NCBI RefSeq assembly: GCF_000208745.1
Contig: NC_030851.1
Location: 7,040,627 to 7,104,626 of the forward strand
DNA length: 64,000 nt
From: Theobroma cacao
Taxonomy: Eukaryota > Streptophyta > Magnoliopsida > Malvales > Malvaceae
Direction of reading: 5' to 3'
The first letter of the stretch is position 1; each line of letters starts with the position of its first letter. Positions 49,555-61,268 of this stretch are shown here, one piece after another. The position numbers and the translations under genes were made by a program. Under the pieces are notes generated by a model that made no database searches, had not been told where the DNA came from, and saw only the letters and a program-made list of their open reading frames with translations.

Positions 49555-49880
49555 CACTAAAAAAAAAAAAAACAGATTTTTTTCGATGGAAAAAATTTCA
49601 TTAGAAATTTCTAACGGATTTTCAACGGAATTCTAATTGAAATTTATTTTAATTTTTTTCTGAATTGGAAATCCATTGAACATTTTTTTGGCCAACTATA
49701 GTCTCTTAAGTAAAAATCTTTATATGATTTTCCAATGAAAAATTATCCATTAGAAATTTGTCGGAAGTTTAAAGCGTAAAAAAAAATTAAAACTCGTTAA
49801 AGTTTCCAACAAAATTTTTTGTTGGAAAAAGCTATTACCAACAGAATTTTTCAACGGAATGTCCGTTGAAAAATTCTGCC
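49555..49880. mobile_element. CACTA-type terminus / palindrome-rich fragment
   Basis: It starts CACTAAAAAAAAAAAA and is dense in short inverted repeats on the theme TCCGTTG(A/G)AAA. A perfect 17-bp stem with a 3-nt loop lies at 49,842-49,878 (arms CAGAATTTTTCAACGGA and complement). A 12-bp one lies just upstream (TTTCCAACAAAA...TTTTGTTGGAAA). This is the pattern of CACTA subterminal regions. No matching second terminus was found. Confidence 0.45.
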
Positions 49881-50424
49881 AGTAATACTATTTTTAAAAT
49901 TTTTTTATACAAAATATATTAAGAATTTTATAAATTTTATTAATCCTTTATAAAAAATATATTAATAAAAGTAAATATATACATGTTGAAGTTTATAATA
50001 TTAAAAATTTAAAGATATTTTCCTTTACTTATTTTTTTATATTTTTGGGTTTAAGAAGTCATTAATTACAAATTAATAGTTCCAAATTCATTAATTTTAT
50101 TAAATTAAAAAGTTTATAAAAAGAACATAATAAATTTTTTAATTTTATAAAAATACATTATAAGATCTAATAATAAATTAAACAAAAAGTAATAATACTT
50201 TATATACATACTAATATTAGTTAATATAAAGTAAAAAGACATATATATATATATTTAAACTTATTAATATAATATATTTAATATATATTAATTTATTATA
50301 TGTATTTATACAAATTAGAATAATAGCTATGAAATAATGACTTACAGTGATAGGATTGTGATTGTTTTATAATAGAATTAATGACAATTTATTTTTTTGA
50401 TAGTGAATGATCCTTATTATATTT

Positions 50425-50930
50425 AATAAGTGATATTAAAATTTTCAAGTGAAGAGAAATTTAAAAATGATGTTAAAAAATTTCAAGTTATATGAAATTG
50501 GGGAAGCGAAATGATGTTAAAGCTCCGAGGAAATTTTGAGAGTGATACTACAAAGTAAAGTAAAGAGCTGTCAAAGTTTTCAAATAAAGAGAATGACGTT
50601 AAAATTCTCAAGTGAAGAAAAATTTGGGAATGATGTTAAAATCTTTCAAGTAACATGAAATTTGAAAGTGGTAACTTTCAAGTAATATAAAATTGGGAAG
50701 TGAGTGATGTTTAAATTTTCAAGTGAAGAGACATTTGAGAATGACGTTAAAATTCTCAAGTGAAGAGAAACCTGGGGATGACATTAACAACTTCCAAGTG
50801 ACGTGAAATTTGGACGTGACAGTAAAATTTTCCTAGTGATATTGAAATTTTTGGATATAATCTTGAAAATTCTCAGATGAAAAGAAGCTTGAGAATGGCC
50901 TAAAATTTTCCAAGTTTATAAAAAATCTAG
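50425..50930 (+). repeat. ~37-40-bp tandem array, copy B
   Basis: The same unit family as 47,480-48,110, again followed by the duplicated unique segment. Confidence 0.7.
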
Positions 50931-51059
50931 TTCCCAAAGTTAATGCAATTTTTTTAATATTCTTATTTATTTTTGCTAATTTATAAATAAAAAATAATGT
51001 TCTTGTTCAGTTGAAAAAAAAATTAAAATCACATGATTGGAGCGGTAGCAGTTCGCTTT

Positions 51060-51500
51060 CTCCGAGTGTATGCAATTAAAATTCATAGTACTATCTGACA
51101 TTTTTGTGGTTCGTGAATTAATTGGCTTGGTGCAGCATTTCCCCACATGTACTGTAAGCCAAATAAATTTTGTGGAGATATATATATCTATTTATTTTCA
51201 CTCAATCGAGAGCAAACCTGTGCGACTACCACAAAAATATATATTTTGTAATTATCTCAAGTAATGAAAATATTCTCGATGCCTTTGAAAACAAAATATC
51301 CTTGAGAAGGCTCCACCGTCCCAGTTGTTTTCTGACCTCAAAATTATGTCCTTTGCTATTGATTCATCTAAAAGTTGAAAAGTCCGACCGTAGTCACATG
51401 ATTCATGAGCCAATTAAAGATGACAAAATAATTTGAAACTCCAGTGTACTGAATTGAATGGTAGTATTCGGTGGCTAAAAAATGTCAGGAAAGATAAGTG
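51060..51500 (+). repeat. Copy B of the duplicated unique segment
   Basis: Matches 48,420-48,930 in order and orientation; see that entry. The copies differ by many substitutions and indels, so the duplication is old. Confidence 0.65.
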
Positions 51501-51624
51501 TCACGTCCCAAGTGCACGGATTTAGGACATAATTAACATATACCACATCTATAACTTAATTTCTTATAGTCAAGTGTCGGTTTCAAAAAGTACTGAAAAA
51601 AGTTAAGTAGTATTTTTAAAAGGG

Positions 51625-52155
51625 CAGCACCTCCAAATGGTTGGTTAACCTTAAATACAGATGCAGCATTTCGAAGATCATTAGGCTTGGCAGCAGCTGG
51701 TGGAGTGTTTCGAGATGGCGGTGGAGACTGGTTTGGTGATTTTTCGGTCAAGCTAGGTAGATGCGCAGCTTACCGAGCTGAGTTGTGGGGTGTTTATCCA
51801 GGTCTAACCCTTGCTTGGGAATTGGGTTATCGCAAAATAGAGCTCCAAGTTGATAACAAGTTAGTGGTGCAAGCCATAATCTCCCTCAAGGGTAATCCGT
51901 ACTCAAATTCAGATTTGATTGAAACTATCTAAAATCTACTCCAGCGTTAATGGGAAGTAAAAACACGATACATATTTAGAAAAGGAAACACTCTCATTGA
52001 CTTCTTAACAAACAAAAGCTTATTCATAGAAGAAGATTACAAATTTTATGATGTACCACCCATAGACACTATATCTTTTCTCATGAAGGATATGTTAGGG
52101 ATTAATTTTTCTCATTTAATTAGTGTTTAATAAAACTTCTTTTAAAAAAAAAAAG
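51625..52155 (+). mobile_element. 5'-truncated LINE 3' end (RNase H-like domain plus A tail)
   Basis: The plus strand reads GWLTLNTDAAFRRSLG, AAAGGVFRDGGGDWFGDF, AYRAELWGVYPGLTLAWELG and QVDNKLVVQAI. This is the RNase H domain order of plant L1-type LINEs (NTDA, GGVFRD, E in AELW, D in VDNK). A stop follows at 51,930, with recognisable sequence beyond it (KTRYIFRKGNTLIDFLTN). The copy ends TTAATAAAACTTC plus an A-rich tail at about 52,142-52,155. Everything upstream of the RNase H domain is missing, as is usual for LINE insertions. Confidence 0.75.
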
Positions 52156-53130
52156 GGTCTAAAATTATTCATGTGAGTTATAGAGATATGGGCTTTGCAC
52201 AAGCCGTCTGCGTGTTTATATTTGATCTGTGTGCCTTATGAGAAGAATCCTCGGGGGCCTTCCTTCGGTCAAGATAAGGTCTGCATAGTTGATTAGAAGC
52301 AAGGACTCCTCCCTATAAGTATGTAAGGTAATAAATATCATATTAAAACAAATGTAATATCTTCAAAAAAATCTCTTCAAATTTTATGGATTACAGAATC
52401 TTGAGTCTTCAAATATAATAAAAACACAATTCTCTAAAAAAAACTAAATTTTCATTTATCTAATAATTCTTCACTAACCAAAATAGAATACTCATATCAA
52501 AGCTTATACAAGAATATAGGCAAATGCTAATCTTGCTAACCAAAGTTCTCATTGGATAAATTTAATTTCCCAAAGATGCAAAAATATCAAAATTTGTAAA
52601 AATGATAAAAATTAAAAGAATGAGTACAACGACTCAGTAAGTAAATGACATCACTTCAGCTAGATTAAGTATACTTAAAACGTCTAAGTCAAAATATTAT
52701 TAATTTCAAAAATATATATAGATATTAAAACAAAATTTGAGAAATCTCATTTAGGATCATATTGTTTCAAAGTTACATTTTCAGATAATTGACAAACATA
52801 AATTCACAATATTTCAAATTTTAGAAGTTTCTTGTAACATGCTATAGCCACACTTAAGCCATGTGATATAAGTCATAATCATAATAGAAACCATAAGCAA
52901 CCCATGTGATATAAGTCATAACAACATCAAAAACCACAATTAACCCTAATAACATAAATCATAAATATATCAAAAACAACTATTGATTGTACTGAATATA
53001 TATATATATAAATCACTATTCTAATAGCACAGTTTGAGCCGATCTTTAATTATAAAATACATGTCGATATGACCAATAATTAATTTTTATTGGCAAAATC
53101 ATAACATAATCTTACTAGAAACCAAAATAA
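52156..53130. other. Gene-free AT-rich spacer
   Basis: It contains a short repeated string (CCATGTGATATAAGTCATAA at about 52,860 and 52,902), perhaps from an LTR. No coding sequence seen. Confidence 0.4.
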
Positions 53131-56100
53131 AATGTTTTTTTTTAAAAAAAATAGGAAGCGTAATATTAAAAACCATTAAACAGCAACAACATTGCCCATA
53201 GACTAGAAAACTCAATATCACATAGAAGAGAGATAAAGAGATGGGATGAAACAAGAAAGGGAAGCAAAGGAAAAAAACAAAAAGAAAAAAGATGAAGGAA
53301 CATGACCCCCTCAAGAAACAAAAACCACAACATTCTGCACCAGCCATTGAGAACCGACAACCTTAAAACATGTCGGATCAAAACAACACGTGAAGTGCCC
53401 TGGATCATAGTGGGCCAATTTCGAGCCACGGTACAGCAACGGCACCTCACTGTTGTGGTTGCTGGTAAGCTCCTGGCTGCTCGTGACTCCCCGTGCTACA
53501 TGTTAGGGTCTTGGGGAGGAGGTGAATGTCCATATGCTTCAAATCCTTGAGCATATCCATAATATCCACCATTCCACTGGGCCTGATCTGGTTGGGCCTC
53601 TCTGCTTGAAGGACTAGTCCCCATGAAAGTCGAATGTTACTTCCTCCAAATATGGTACCATTCAAAACTCAAAAAGCTTACTCGGCGCCAGTCCTGTTAG
53701 CATATTGAACAAAACCACAATGGTTGTTAGCAGGAATTTTTACATGAACTACCTCACCAAGCTGGCTAAATATTTGTTTTAATTGGTCTTCAGAAACACT
53801 GGGATCCAAACCACCAACAAATATTATGGTATTATTTGGACCATTCTCGCCAAGATATCCTTGAGTATTCTGGTAAGAAGCTTTCGGATACTGCTGACCA
53901 GTGGCTGGCTTCTTATTAGTAGCTGGTCCAATCCTCATTGCTCTTGTTGAACAATAAATCCCGTTCACTTCGGTCATGGCACGAATCTGCTCAGTTTCAT
54001 CACCAAAGTTCACAAAGCCATAACCTTTAGACCGTTGTCACGACCCGAAACTCCCATCGAGTCCGTGACAACCGCCGCGAAGCCTTGACAGATATTCTTC
54101 TCCCGAATGCCTTTTGAGACCTCGCAAGACTTTTGTACCAGTTTTTCCATTCCTCTCTCTTTCTTCTTTTTTCTTTTTGAATAATAAAATAAAATAAAGA
54201 TATTAATTAAAATAATCTATTTTAATGTAAAACAATATATATATATATATTTTTGAAACATCAAAAATTAATTTTCTGCACATAAAAATAAAATAAATTT
54301 ATACATACTGTAATATAAAAAAAACTGGAGTATGCAATTTAAATTACAATAACACGTGGGCCCCCGAATAACTGAGAAGGTTTAAGTCTATAACCTTGCT
54401 TTTTAGGATGCAACTTCGAAATTTACTTCTCGATGCAATTGACAGTCTACTGCCTATTATGAGCCTGAAAAATGTATAGAAAGAAGGGGTGAGATTATAA
54501 AATCTCAGTGAGTAGACAGACATCATCAAAATAATCTAAAACCAAGTAATAGGAGACAATTAAAATAATTCATCCCAACCCATGTAAATAATTGGATTTC
54601 ATCCAACTACTCAACATGGCTTATGTACTTTTCAAAAACTTAGCCCTTGCTAAAATCCATTCTCGGGGATACCCCGCGAAGGCATCCTACCGAGACCGCC
54701 AAGGCTGTTTATTGTCACACACACAAATACATTTCACCTCTGACAACACAGCCGTTCCTTGGCGTTGGCTGAGTCTCAGTTTCACGTGGTGGCCAGCGTG
54801 AAGTGTACTCAAATCCTACTTCGGGAGTTATCCTACGCGCCTCTCCAATCGAGGTAAGCTCAATAATTGGGAACCGTGCCCCTCTAATTAGGTTGGCCCA
54901 CGGAACCCTCGTTACTGCAGTGCCCACTTTATAATCCACCAACCAATAAAATCACAATAGTATGACATGGCTCACTTAACACATTCAAGGCAAATCAAAG
55001 CAGTTCACTTATTCTTAAAATCATAAAAATAACCAGTCATACCCACATTTATTATAAGCCATTTAATGTAAAATCATAGATAAACAACACAATCATAGTA
55101 TAGGTCTCCAATTACTCTATTTTTGAAATCATTATTAAATTTGTAAAAATTTTATAAAATTATTTTATAAAATCTCATTTTCCCATAAAACACAATAATT
55201 TTTCAATTAAACCATTTTTTCATAAAATCACACATTTAAATAAATCTACTCTAGATAATTAAGATGATAGTAAGTTTACTCACTGTACTAGGAGTAGATA
55301 TACTCCTATTTTCGATCCTCGGGTGTAGTTTTTTTTACCCGTATCAGATAGCTCATCACCTATCCACAATACATGACACAAAAAAATTCAATAATTTGTG
55401 TCAAATCAATATATATTATTTCAAGCTCTTATCCATGCGTATGCACTAGATAGGGTGTGAAATGTTTGGACAATTGCTTAATCACAGTGTCCGACCTAAC
55501 TCGCCTATACACGGTGTAAATTTCTAAAATCTCCAATTCAACTCCAAGTCCATCCATTTCAATTTCAATTATCCAATTATATCCACAATACCTCAATGAC
55601 TGTGAATGTGGTCCAATTTATCAGTTCGGACCATAAATTACGCTTTTACCCCTAGTGGGTAAAAATTTCAATTTTTTGCACAAAAAATTCCCATTTAATT
55701 TCCAACCTCATAATTCATCATTTTTCCATCTAATTCTCTTAAAATAAAGTCAACCTCATCCTCACACACCATTGGCTAGATTCGGCCTAGAGAAATTCAT
55801 GGAGAAAATGAATATTTTTCTTATTGTTTTACTCATAAACATGCTAAACTAACACTAAACACTAACATAGTTCAAAATCAAATTAATCTAACAACTTTCT
55901 CTCTCTAAACCCTTATGATCAGATTTGAATCCATCATCAAAACACATAATTTAACCATGAAAAATAAGGAGAAATGCATGGAAATGATAAATCTTAAGCT
56001 AAGCTTGAAAAATCATACCTTTAAACACTTCATTCCTTGAAAAATCACACTTTTTCTTTGAATTTTCTCACTCTAGGATTTGTTCTTATTTCTCTCTCTC

Positions 56101-57060
56101 TCCTGCTGGTTTTGGCTGACCCTCCAAATGAAGAATTCTGGAATTTTCAAGCCTTTTAATAGGCTTAATAAAATATTATTATTTTATTTACTTTTTGAAT
56201 ATTTTATTTTTTTATTTTTTGTAGCCATCTTTTTGACTTTTTTTTCTACCGCTCAATCCTCTTCACTTATCCATGTCTTCCATGAAATTTCTAGACTTTT
56301 CTAAAGTTTTGGTGGAGTAAATTTTTAAAAATTACCCTTTTGCCCCCGTAAAGTGAAACATTACGTTTTTACCCCAAAAATTGAAAAATTGCCTATAGAC
56401 ATATTTTTCATCCCTTATACTCATACCATTCTCCAATTTGTCAAATGTGATCTAAATTCTCTCAAAATCTCAAATTTTATCCGTGGGTGAAAAAATTATA
56501 ATTTTGCCCCTAGATAGTAAAAATTTCGGTTTGACTCCGAATTGATCCTCGAACTCCTAATTACCATTTTGAGTCATCCCTGAACTGTGAAACTCTTAAT
56601 TTCATCTTAAAATTCCTATTTGAACTAGTTCGAGGCTTAATCGACTCAATGGTACCATTAGGGGCAATATCGTCTTTTAACGATTTTTCGAACTTCTTAA
56701 ATATACAAACATTCCATCGAGCATGTGAATGACATTATAATTATTTTACAAAGCAGGGTTTGACAGTCCTGTAGTCCTATCAGTGACAACTTTGGCACCC
56801 CTCACAGATGGGTAAACAGCTTTAAAAGTCTCTTGCAACATATAATTTGAAACATCCGCGGCCAAATCCCTACAAAGATTATGTAATCAGGACCCTCATC
56901 TTGCCTCTTTTCTCCATATCCGAGTGCCGCACAATTCAACTTAAAATTCTGCTCAGAATTCAGCATTGGCACCCCACTATACAATTGCAAAACCCACTCC
57001 ACTACCTCACGTGACACAAACTCGATAATATTCACTTTCACCAAAACACATATCAGATAT
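53131..57060 (-). pseudogene. Processed pseudogene (retrocopy) of an RBP45/RBP47-like RNA-binding protein, split by an LTR-like insertion
   Basis: RBP45/47 proteins carry three RRMs and bind poly(A)/U-rich RNA. On the minus strand, 57,060-56,766 gives the end of RRM1 (FVSREVVEWVLQLY, LNSEQNFKLN, GEKRQDEGPD) and the start of RRM2. 54,035-53,560 resumes RRM2 and runs through the rest, including GPATNKKPATGQQYPKASYQ, RRM3 (IIFVGGLDPSVSEDQLKQIF ... CGFVQYANRTGAE) and a QPQQ-type end. No introns appear where plant RBP45/47 genes have them, and the copy ends in about nine As (53,132-53,140 complement), so it is a retrocopy. Lesions: missing N-terminus, a 1-nt loss after IFVG, two stops near 53,670 that look like C-to-T changes, a frameshift after RLSWG, and the 2.7-kb insertion. 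Confidence 0.85.
54036..56765 (+). mobile_element. LTR-like insertion, probably a solo LTR of a large Gypsy element
   Basis: It starts TGTCACGACCCGAAACTCC and ends CAGGGTTTGACA. These are TG...CA ends with a short inverted repeat (TGTCA(CG)ACCC), and they divide the RRM2 codons of the retrocopy. The left flank is ACCGT; reading the right end as ...TTTG gives ACAGT, a 5-bp duplication with one mismatch; with the TG...CA reading the duplication is not visible. The 2.7 kb has no gag or pol and carries promoter- and spacer-like sequence such as GAGATTATAAAATCTCAGTG. A solo LTR is the best fit, but an uncharacterised TIR element is possible. Confidence 0.55.
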
Positions 57061-57074
57061 ATATATATATACAA

Positions 57075-57926
57075 TTTCTCATATCTGTTTCAAACGAAAT
57101 ATTTTATTTTTGTATTCACAAAGATATTTATATAAATATATAATTAAACAAAATCATATTCAAATTTCAAAATAAGAAATTACACTTTGTAAAATTTACA
57201 TTCTAGCCAAACATAGGGAAAATCATATATATACACACCAGGTGCTCAAGATGACAGCTCTACGAAATGGGAAACAACAGCCAGAATTAATGATATTAAC
57301 AACTGGCTTTCTATTGTCAAAAAAATGCATTCTTTCTCACAGCAATCAGCAGAAGGCCACCAAATGAAAAGGTGGATTAGTCTGTTAACGAAAGGAAAGC
57401 AGCTGTCCTCTTTGATGGATCTATCAAATTTGTTAGTAAATTCAGTTTTGATTTTTTTATATTTTTTTAAATATTAAACAAGTAAAAGAATTTTTTAATT
57501 TACTGTTTGAAAGTGAACTTGACAAATCATGTAAGTGACTGATTATATTCTTTTGATGTTTTCACACCTTAAAAATTAACTTCAATGTGAATTTAAATTT
57601 CATATATTATGTACAATATATTTTGTCTTATGATTTATTAAATTCATATTGAACATGTAAATGTTTTCTATATATATATATATATCACTACAGTAACTTA
57701 AACTCTAACTCGGTCCGATCCCTTTAATCTTACCGTTTTGCAAGCTTCTTTAGCAACGATGGCTTCTGCAAGTAGAGTTCAGTTTATTTCACTCTAACCG
57801 TATAACCATCAACATTAATGGGCAAGGATGTATCACTCCGCATGATGATGACAACACTCACTTGGGAAATAGTGGAGCTGACCCTGGCAATTTGAGCTTC
57901 AAGTACAAGCTTCATGGAAGGGACTT
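57075..57926. other. Spacer between two pseudogenes
   Basis: AT-rich, with (TA)n runs near 57,060 and 57,671-57,685. No coding sequence recognised. Confidence 0.45.
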
Positions 57927-59500
57927 TCAATGTTTGTTCTTATCCATTTTTAAGTGATTTATATGCTTTTCTGAGACAAGGACGTTGGTGAACAGTTTCT
58001 CCAAGTTCTGGGAGGAACAGCCACCAGGCCTGGATGCCTCCTCGGCGTTTTTCTTCCATTCCATGGCCTTCGCCTTTATCTCTGCACCCTTTTCTCCTTC
58101 CATTAACTCCCTAACAAGCATCTCCACTTTATCTCTTTTTACATTGTTATCAACCTCCATGCCAATTCCCCATTCCGTGCAAGCAAACCGGCAGTTGGTT
58201 TGCTGATCTGCAATAAATGGCAAACAAAGTATTGGCACACCAGCAGATAAACTTTCGATGGTTGAATTTCATCCCATGTGAGATAAGAACCCTCCTATTG
58301 ACTGGTGCTTGAGGACTTGTTCTTGTGAACACCAGCTCGCTAACATGCCTCTATCTTTAGTTTCGGAGACGAATTCAGGTGGCAAAATCGTTGCCTTACC
58401 GGTGACAAGATCAGGCCTTATAATCGACAAAAACTGCTTTTTGCCAATAGCTAGTCCCCAAGCGATTTCTATTAGTTGTTCGGGAGTCATTACTGCGACA
58501 CTGCCAAAATTTACATACACCACAGAGTTGAGTCTTTTTGAATCAGGCCATTTGATACATTCAGTTTGTTCAGTCCACAGATTTGAAGCAATAGGTTTCA
58601 ATTCATGATCATCTCTGATCTGATCAACAAGTAAGTGAAGAGGACCGATGGTGTAAATGGGAGGAAGAGTGGCCGGGAGACCATCCAAAGCGTCCTGTTC
58701 CAACGAGTCAAAAGTGTTGAAAACGGTAGCCGAAGCTCTATAGCCATCCGGTGGTTGCCTGAGGATAAAATTTAGCATCTAATCATTCGGCTCTGTGGTT
58801 CTAACGTCGCTTGGAAGATCTCTGAAACGGATATTTCTAATCCCAGGAATCCAATCTATAACAGTTTCTAAATATTCCTTTGTTATAACACTTGCATCTG
58901 CAATTTCGAACAAATTAAAATTGTGTCAAGAACTGTAAGCAACAAAATCAAAACAGAACACCCTAGCTAAACAACATCGTCATTCCTTCACATCAAACCA
59001 CGTATAGAAATGTTAAATTTTGATTTGATTGATCCGTAGAGAGCACTATACCTGTAGCAGGGGTTAACCCTTCTTCAACCAAACGTGGAATCTGGGCATA
59101 GCAAAGATTCGCGCAAGCTCTGGTTGTACAAAAACCTATGTCAGAGATGCCCAATTCTCTAGCTGCTTTGATAGGGAATTGCAAGCCAATATCCGAGACA
59201 ACACAGGTGAGGGGCGGGACAATTGAAGATGCGAGTTATTGAGCTTATAAAGGAGATTACGGAACGGGGCAAAGCAATTCTTTGCAATGGAGTCGCATAA
59301 AGAACGAATGTCTTGGGCGGCATCAGCATCAGATGGTGGGAGGTCATCTCGGATGGTTTCAAAGCAAAAATCTGGCAAACCATCAAGTGAATTTGGACCT
59401 CTAGATTTGCGAAGGCGTTTATGGTTGTACTCAGTGTTGACAAAGGTTATGTAAAAGCCTTTATGGTGGAGGAATTTTGCTAGCTTTAGTATTGGATTTA
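57927..59500 (-). pseudogene. UGT85-like UDP-glycosyltransferase pseudogene, 5' end removed at a MULE boundary
   Basis: Family-1 UGTs transfer sugar from UDP-sugar to small molecules in the cytosol. Exon 1 (59,500-59,052) starts inside NPILKLAKFLHHKGFYITFV, so the first 15-25 residues are missing. Exon 2 is 58,897-57,927; the 154-bp intron (GTATAG...TTGCAG) is at the UGT85 position. The PSPG box reads WCSQEQVLKHQSIGGFLSHMG, then a TGA at 58,269-58,271 replaces the conserved Trp of GWNS, then NSTIESLSAGVP follows in frame. Other lesions are a 1-nt frameshift near 59,205-59,225 and a TAG at 58,779-58,781 after RTTEPND. The C-terminus (CTEWGIGMEVDNNVKRD) is well preserved. The lost start lies exactly where the MULE begins. 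Confidence 0.88.
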
Positions 59501-59969
59501 GGGGATTTTTTTTTTAAGCCTTTATAAATAACGTGTTTTTGTAAATAACCGTCAAGATACTCTTAACTGTTTTTAGCCATCAGAAGAGATTTTGGGACAA
59601 AAATGCCCTTAATGGGCCGTCTTCGTTAGCGTACACTTTCAAACAGGCAAAAAATGGGAGAAAAAAAATAAATATGCAAAGATTGATTGTGCAAAATATC
59701 CAAATTTTTTTTCCGAAGGTTGTGCAAAACAAAATAATGTTGCATGAGATGGGTTTTCAGAGATTTGGGACATGGCATTCAGATAATAAGAAAAGAGCTA
59801 TATTAAATCGAACGAGGAACAGGTCGTCATGAATGGAAAGGTTGGCTAATGATGTGAAACTAGAAATCCTTGATACGATGGTGAATTGAAAGGAGAAAGA
59901 TGTGAATCCAAAGCAGGAAATGGTCCTGCTATAGCAGGCCATATGTTAGATGGCTGTCGCAGGGCAGGG

Positions 59970-60440
59970 TTTAGAGTTTGTGAAACGTCATGTTGGAAAT
60001 GTGTGAGACAGCACCGCTCAGAGTTGGTGAGACGCCATGGAGGGAATCTGTGAGACGCCAGAGTTAAGAGTTGGTGACACGCCATGGTGGGAATGTGTGA
60101 CACGACAGCGTTGAGAGTTGGTGAGACGCCATGGAGGGAATCTGTGACATGCCAGATTAAGAGTTGGTGACACGGCACGGAGGGAATCTGTGACACGCCA
60201 GCATTCAGGATTGGTGAGACGCTATGGATTGAATCTGTTAGACGCTAGAGTTAAGAGTTAGTGACACACCATGGAGGGAATCTGTGACATGCCAGAGTTC
60301 AGAGTCGGTGACACGCCATAGTCATGTTTAGAGTGTGTGACATGGCATTGCTTGAAAAGTTGACACGCCATGGTCATGGTTTAGAGTGCTTGACACGGCA
60401 GTGCTTGAGCAGCTGACACGTCATGGTTTGAAATAGAGAG
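59970..60440 (+). repeat. Subterminal minisatellite with GTGACACGCCATGG core
   Basis: About ten composite units of 46-47 bp. Each joins GTGACACGCCATGGAGGGAA and TCTGTGACACGCCAGAGTT plus AAGAGTTG halves, so the core occurs about every 23 bp. It sits about 470 bp inside the left TIR of the large MULE-like element. A minus-strand open frame through it is a by-product of the repeat. Confidence 0.85.
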
Positions 60441-60879
60441 AGAAAAAAAAAGCAGGCAGTTAACGTGGTAATCCTTTGAACTTCCATTGTATTAATTTCC
60501 CTTTTTCAGAATAAAGAATGCCATTTTTCATTTTAAACAGTTATTATTCAAAATTTGTAACGTCTGTGTGATTCATTTCTCATTCCTACTAGTACCGGAG
60601 TGTTCGAGAAGGCTCTTTGCAAGCGAAACGAAACCACAACACCAGTAAAAATGTCGGCCATGAATGAAGAGGTCAGTGGGTCTCAAATTGGCAACATTCT
60701 TGTGTTCGTTAATTTTTTGGTTTTTCCCTGGGTTTGTTTGATATGTTCGGGGTTTTTTGTTTTGTTTTGCAAATGTTTAGACTGTGTTTCTTGCTGGTTT
60801 GATGGTTGTTGTGGTTAAGCCATAATGGTTTTGGGTGTTTACCGTGTGACGCCATTGTTATTATAGTTAGTTATTAGTG

Positions 60880-61268
60880 TATGACAGCATTTTACTTGAT
60901 ACGCATAGTGTGTGACAGCATTTTACTTGATATGCATGTCGTGTCACAGAATTTTACTTGTTATGCATGGCGTTTGACAACATTTTACTTGTTATGCATG
61001 GCGTTTGACAGCATTTTAATTGTTATGCATGGCATTTGACAGCATTTTACTTGATATGCATGTCGTGTCACAGAATTTTACTTGTTATGCATGGCGTTTG
61101 ACAGCATTTTACTTGTTATGCATGGCATTTGACAGCATTTTACTTGATATGCATGACATGTCATAACCTTTAACTTGATATGCATGGCGTGTCACACCGT
61201 TTAACTTGTTATGCATGGCATGTCACAACATTTTGATTGCAATGCATGGCGTGTCACAACATTTATTC
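60880..61268 (+). repeat. 31-bp minisatellite in intron 1 of the DUF1985 gene
   Basis: About thirteen units of GTGTCACAACATTTTACTTG plus TTATGCATGGC, with variants such as GTTTGACAGC. Exact 31-bp spacing holds across most of the array. The core CATGGCGTGTCAC is the complement of the subterminal array core. Confidence 0.9.

Noticed and set aside
59846..60196. 116-codon minus-strand open frame with repeated SHRFPPW-like units
   Set aside because: It is the minisatellite read in frame, with no independent coding support.
60880..61268. CRISPR-like regular repeat
   Set aside because: The 31-bp units are adjacent with no spacers, in a plant intron.
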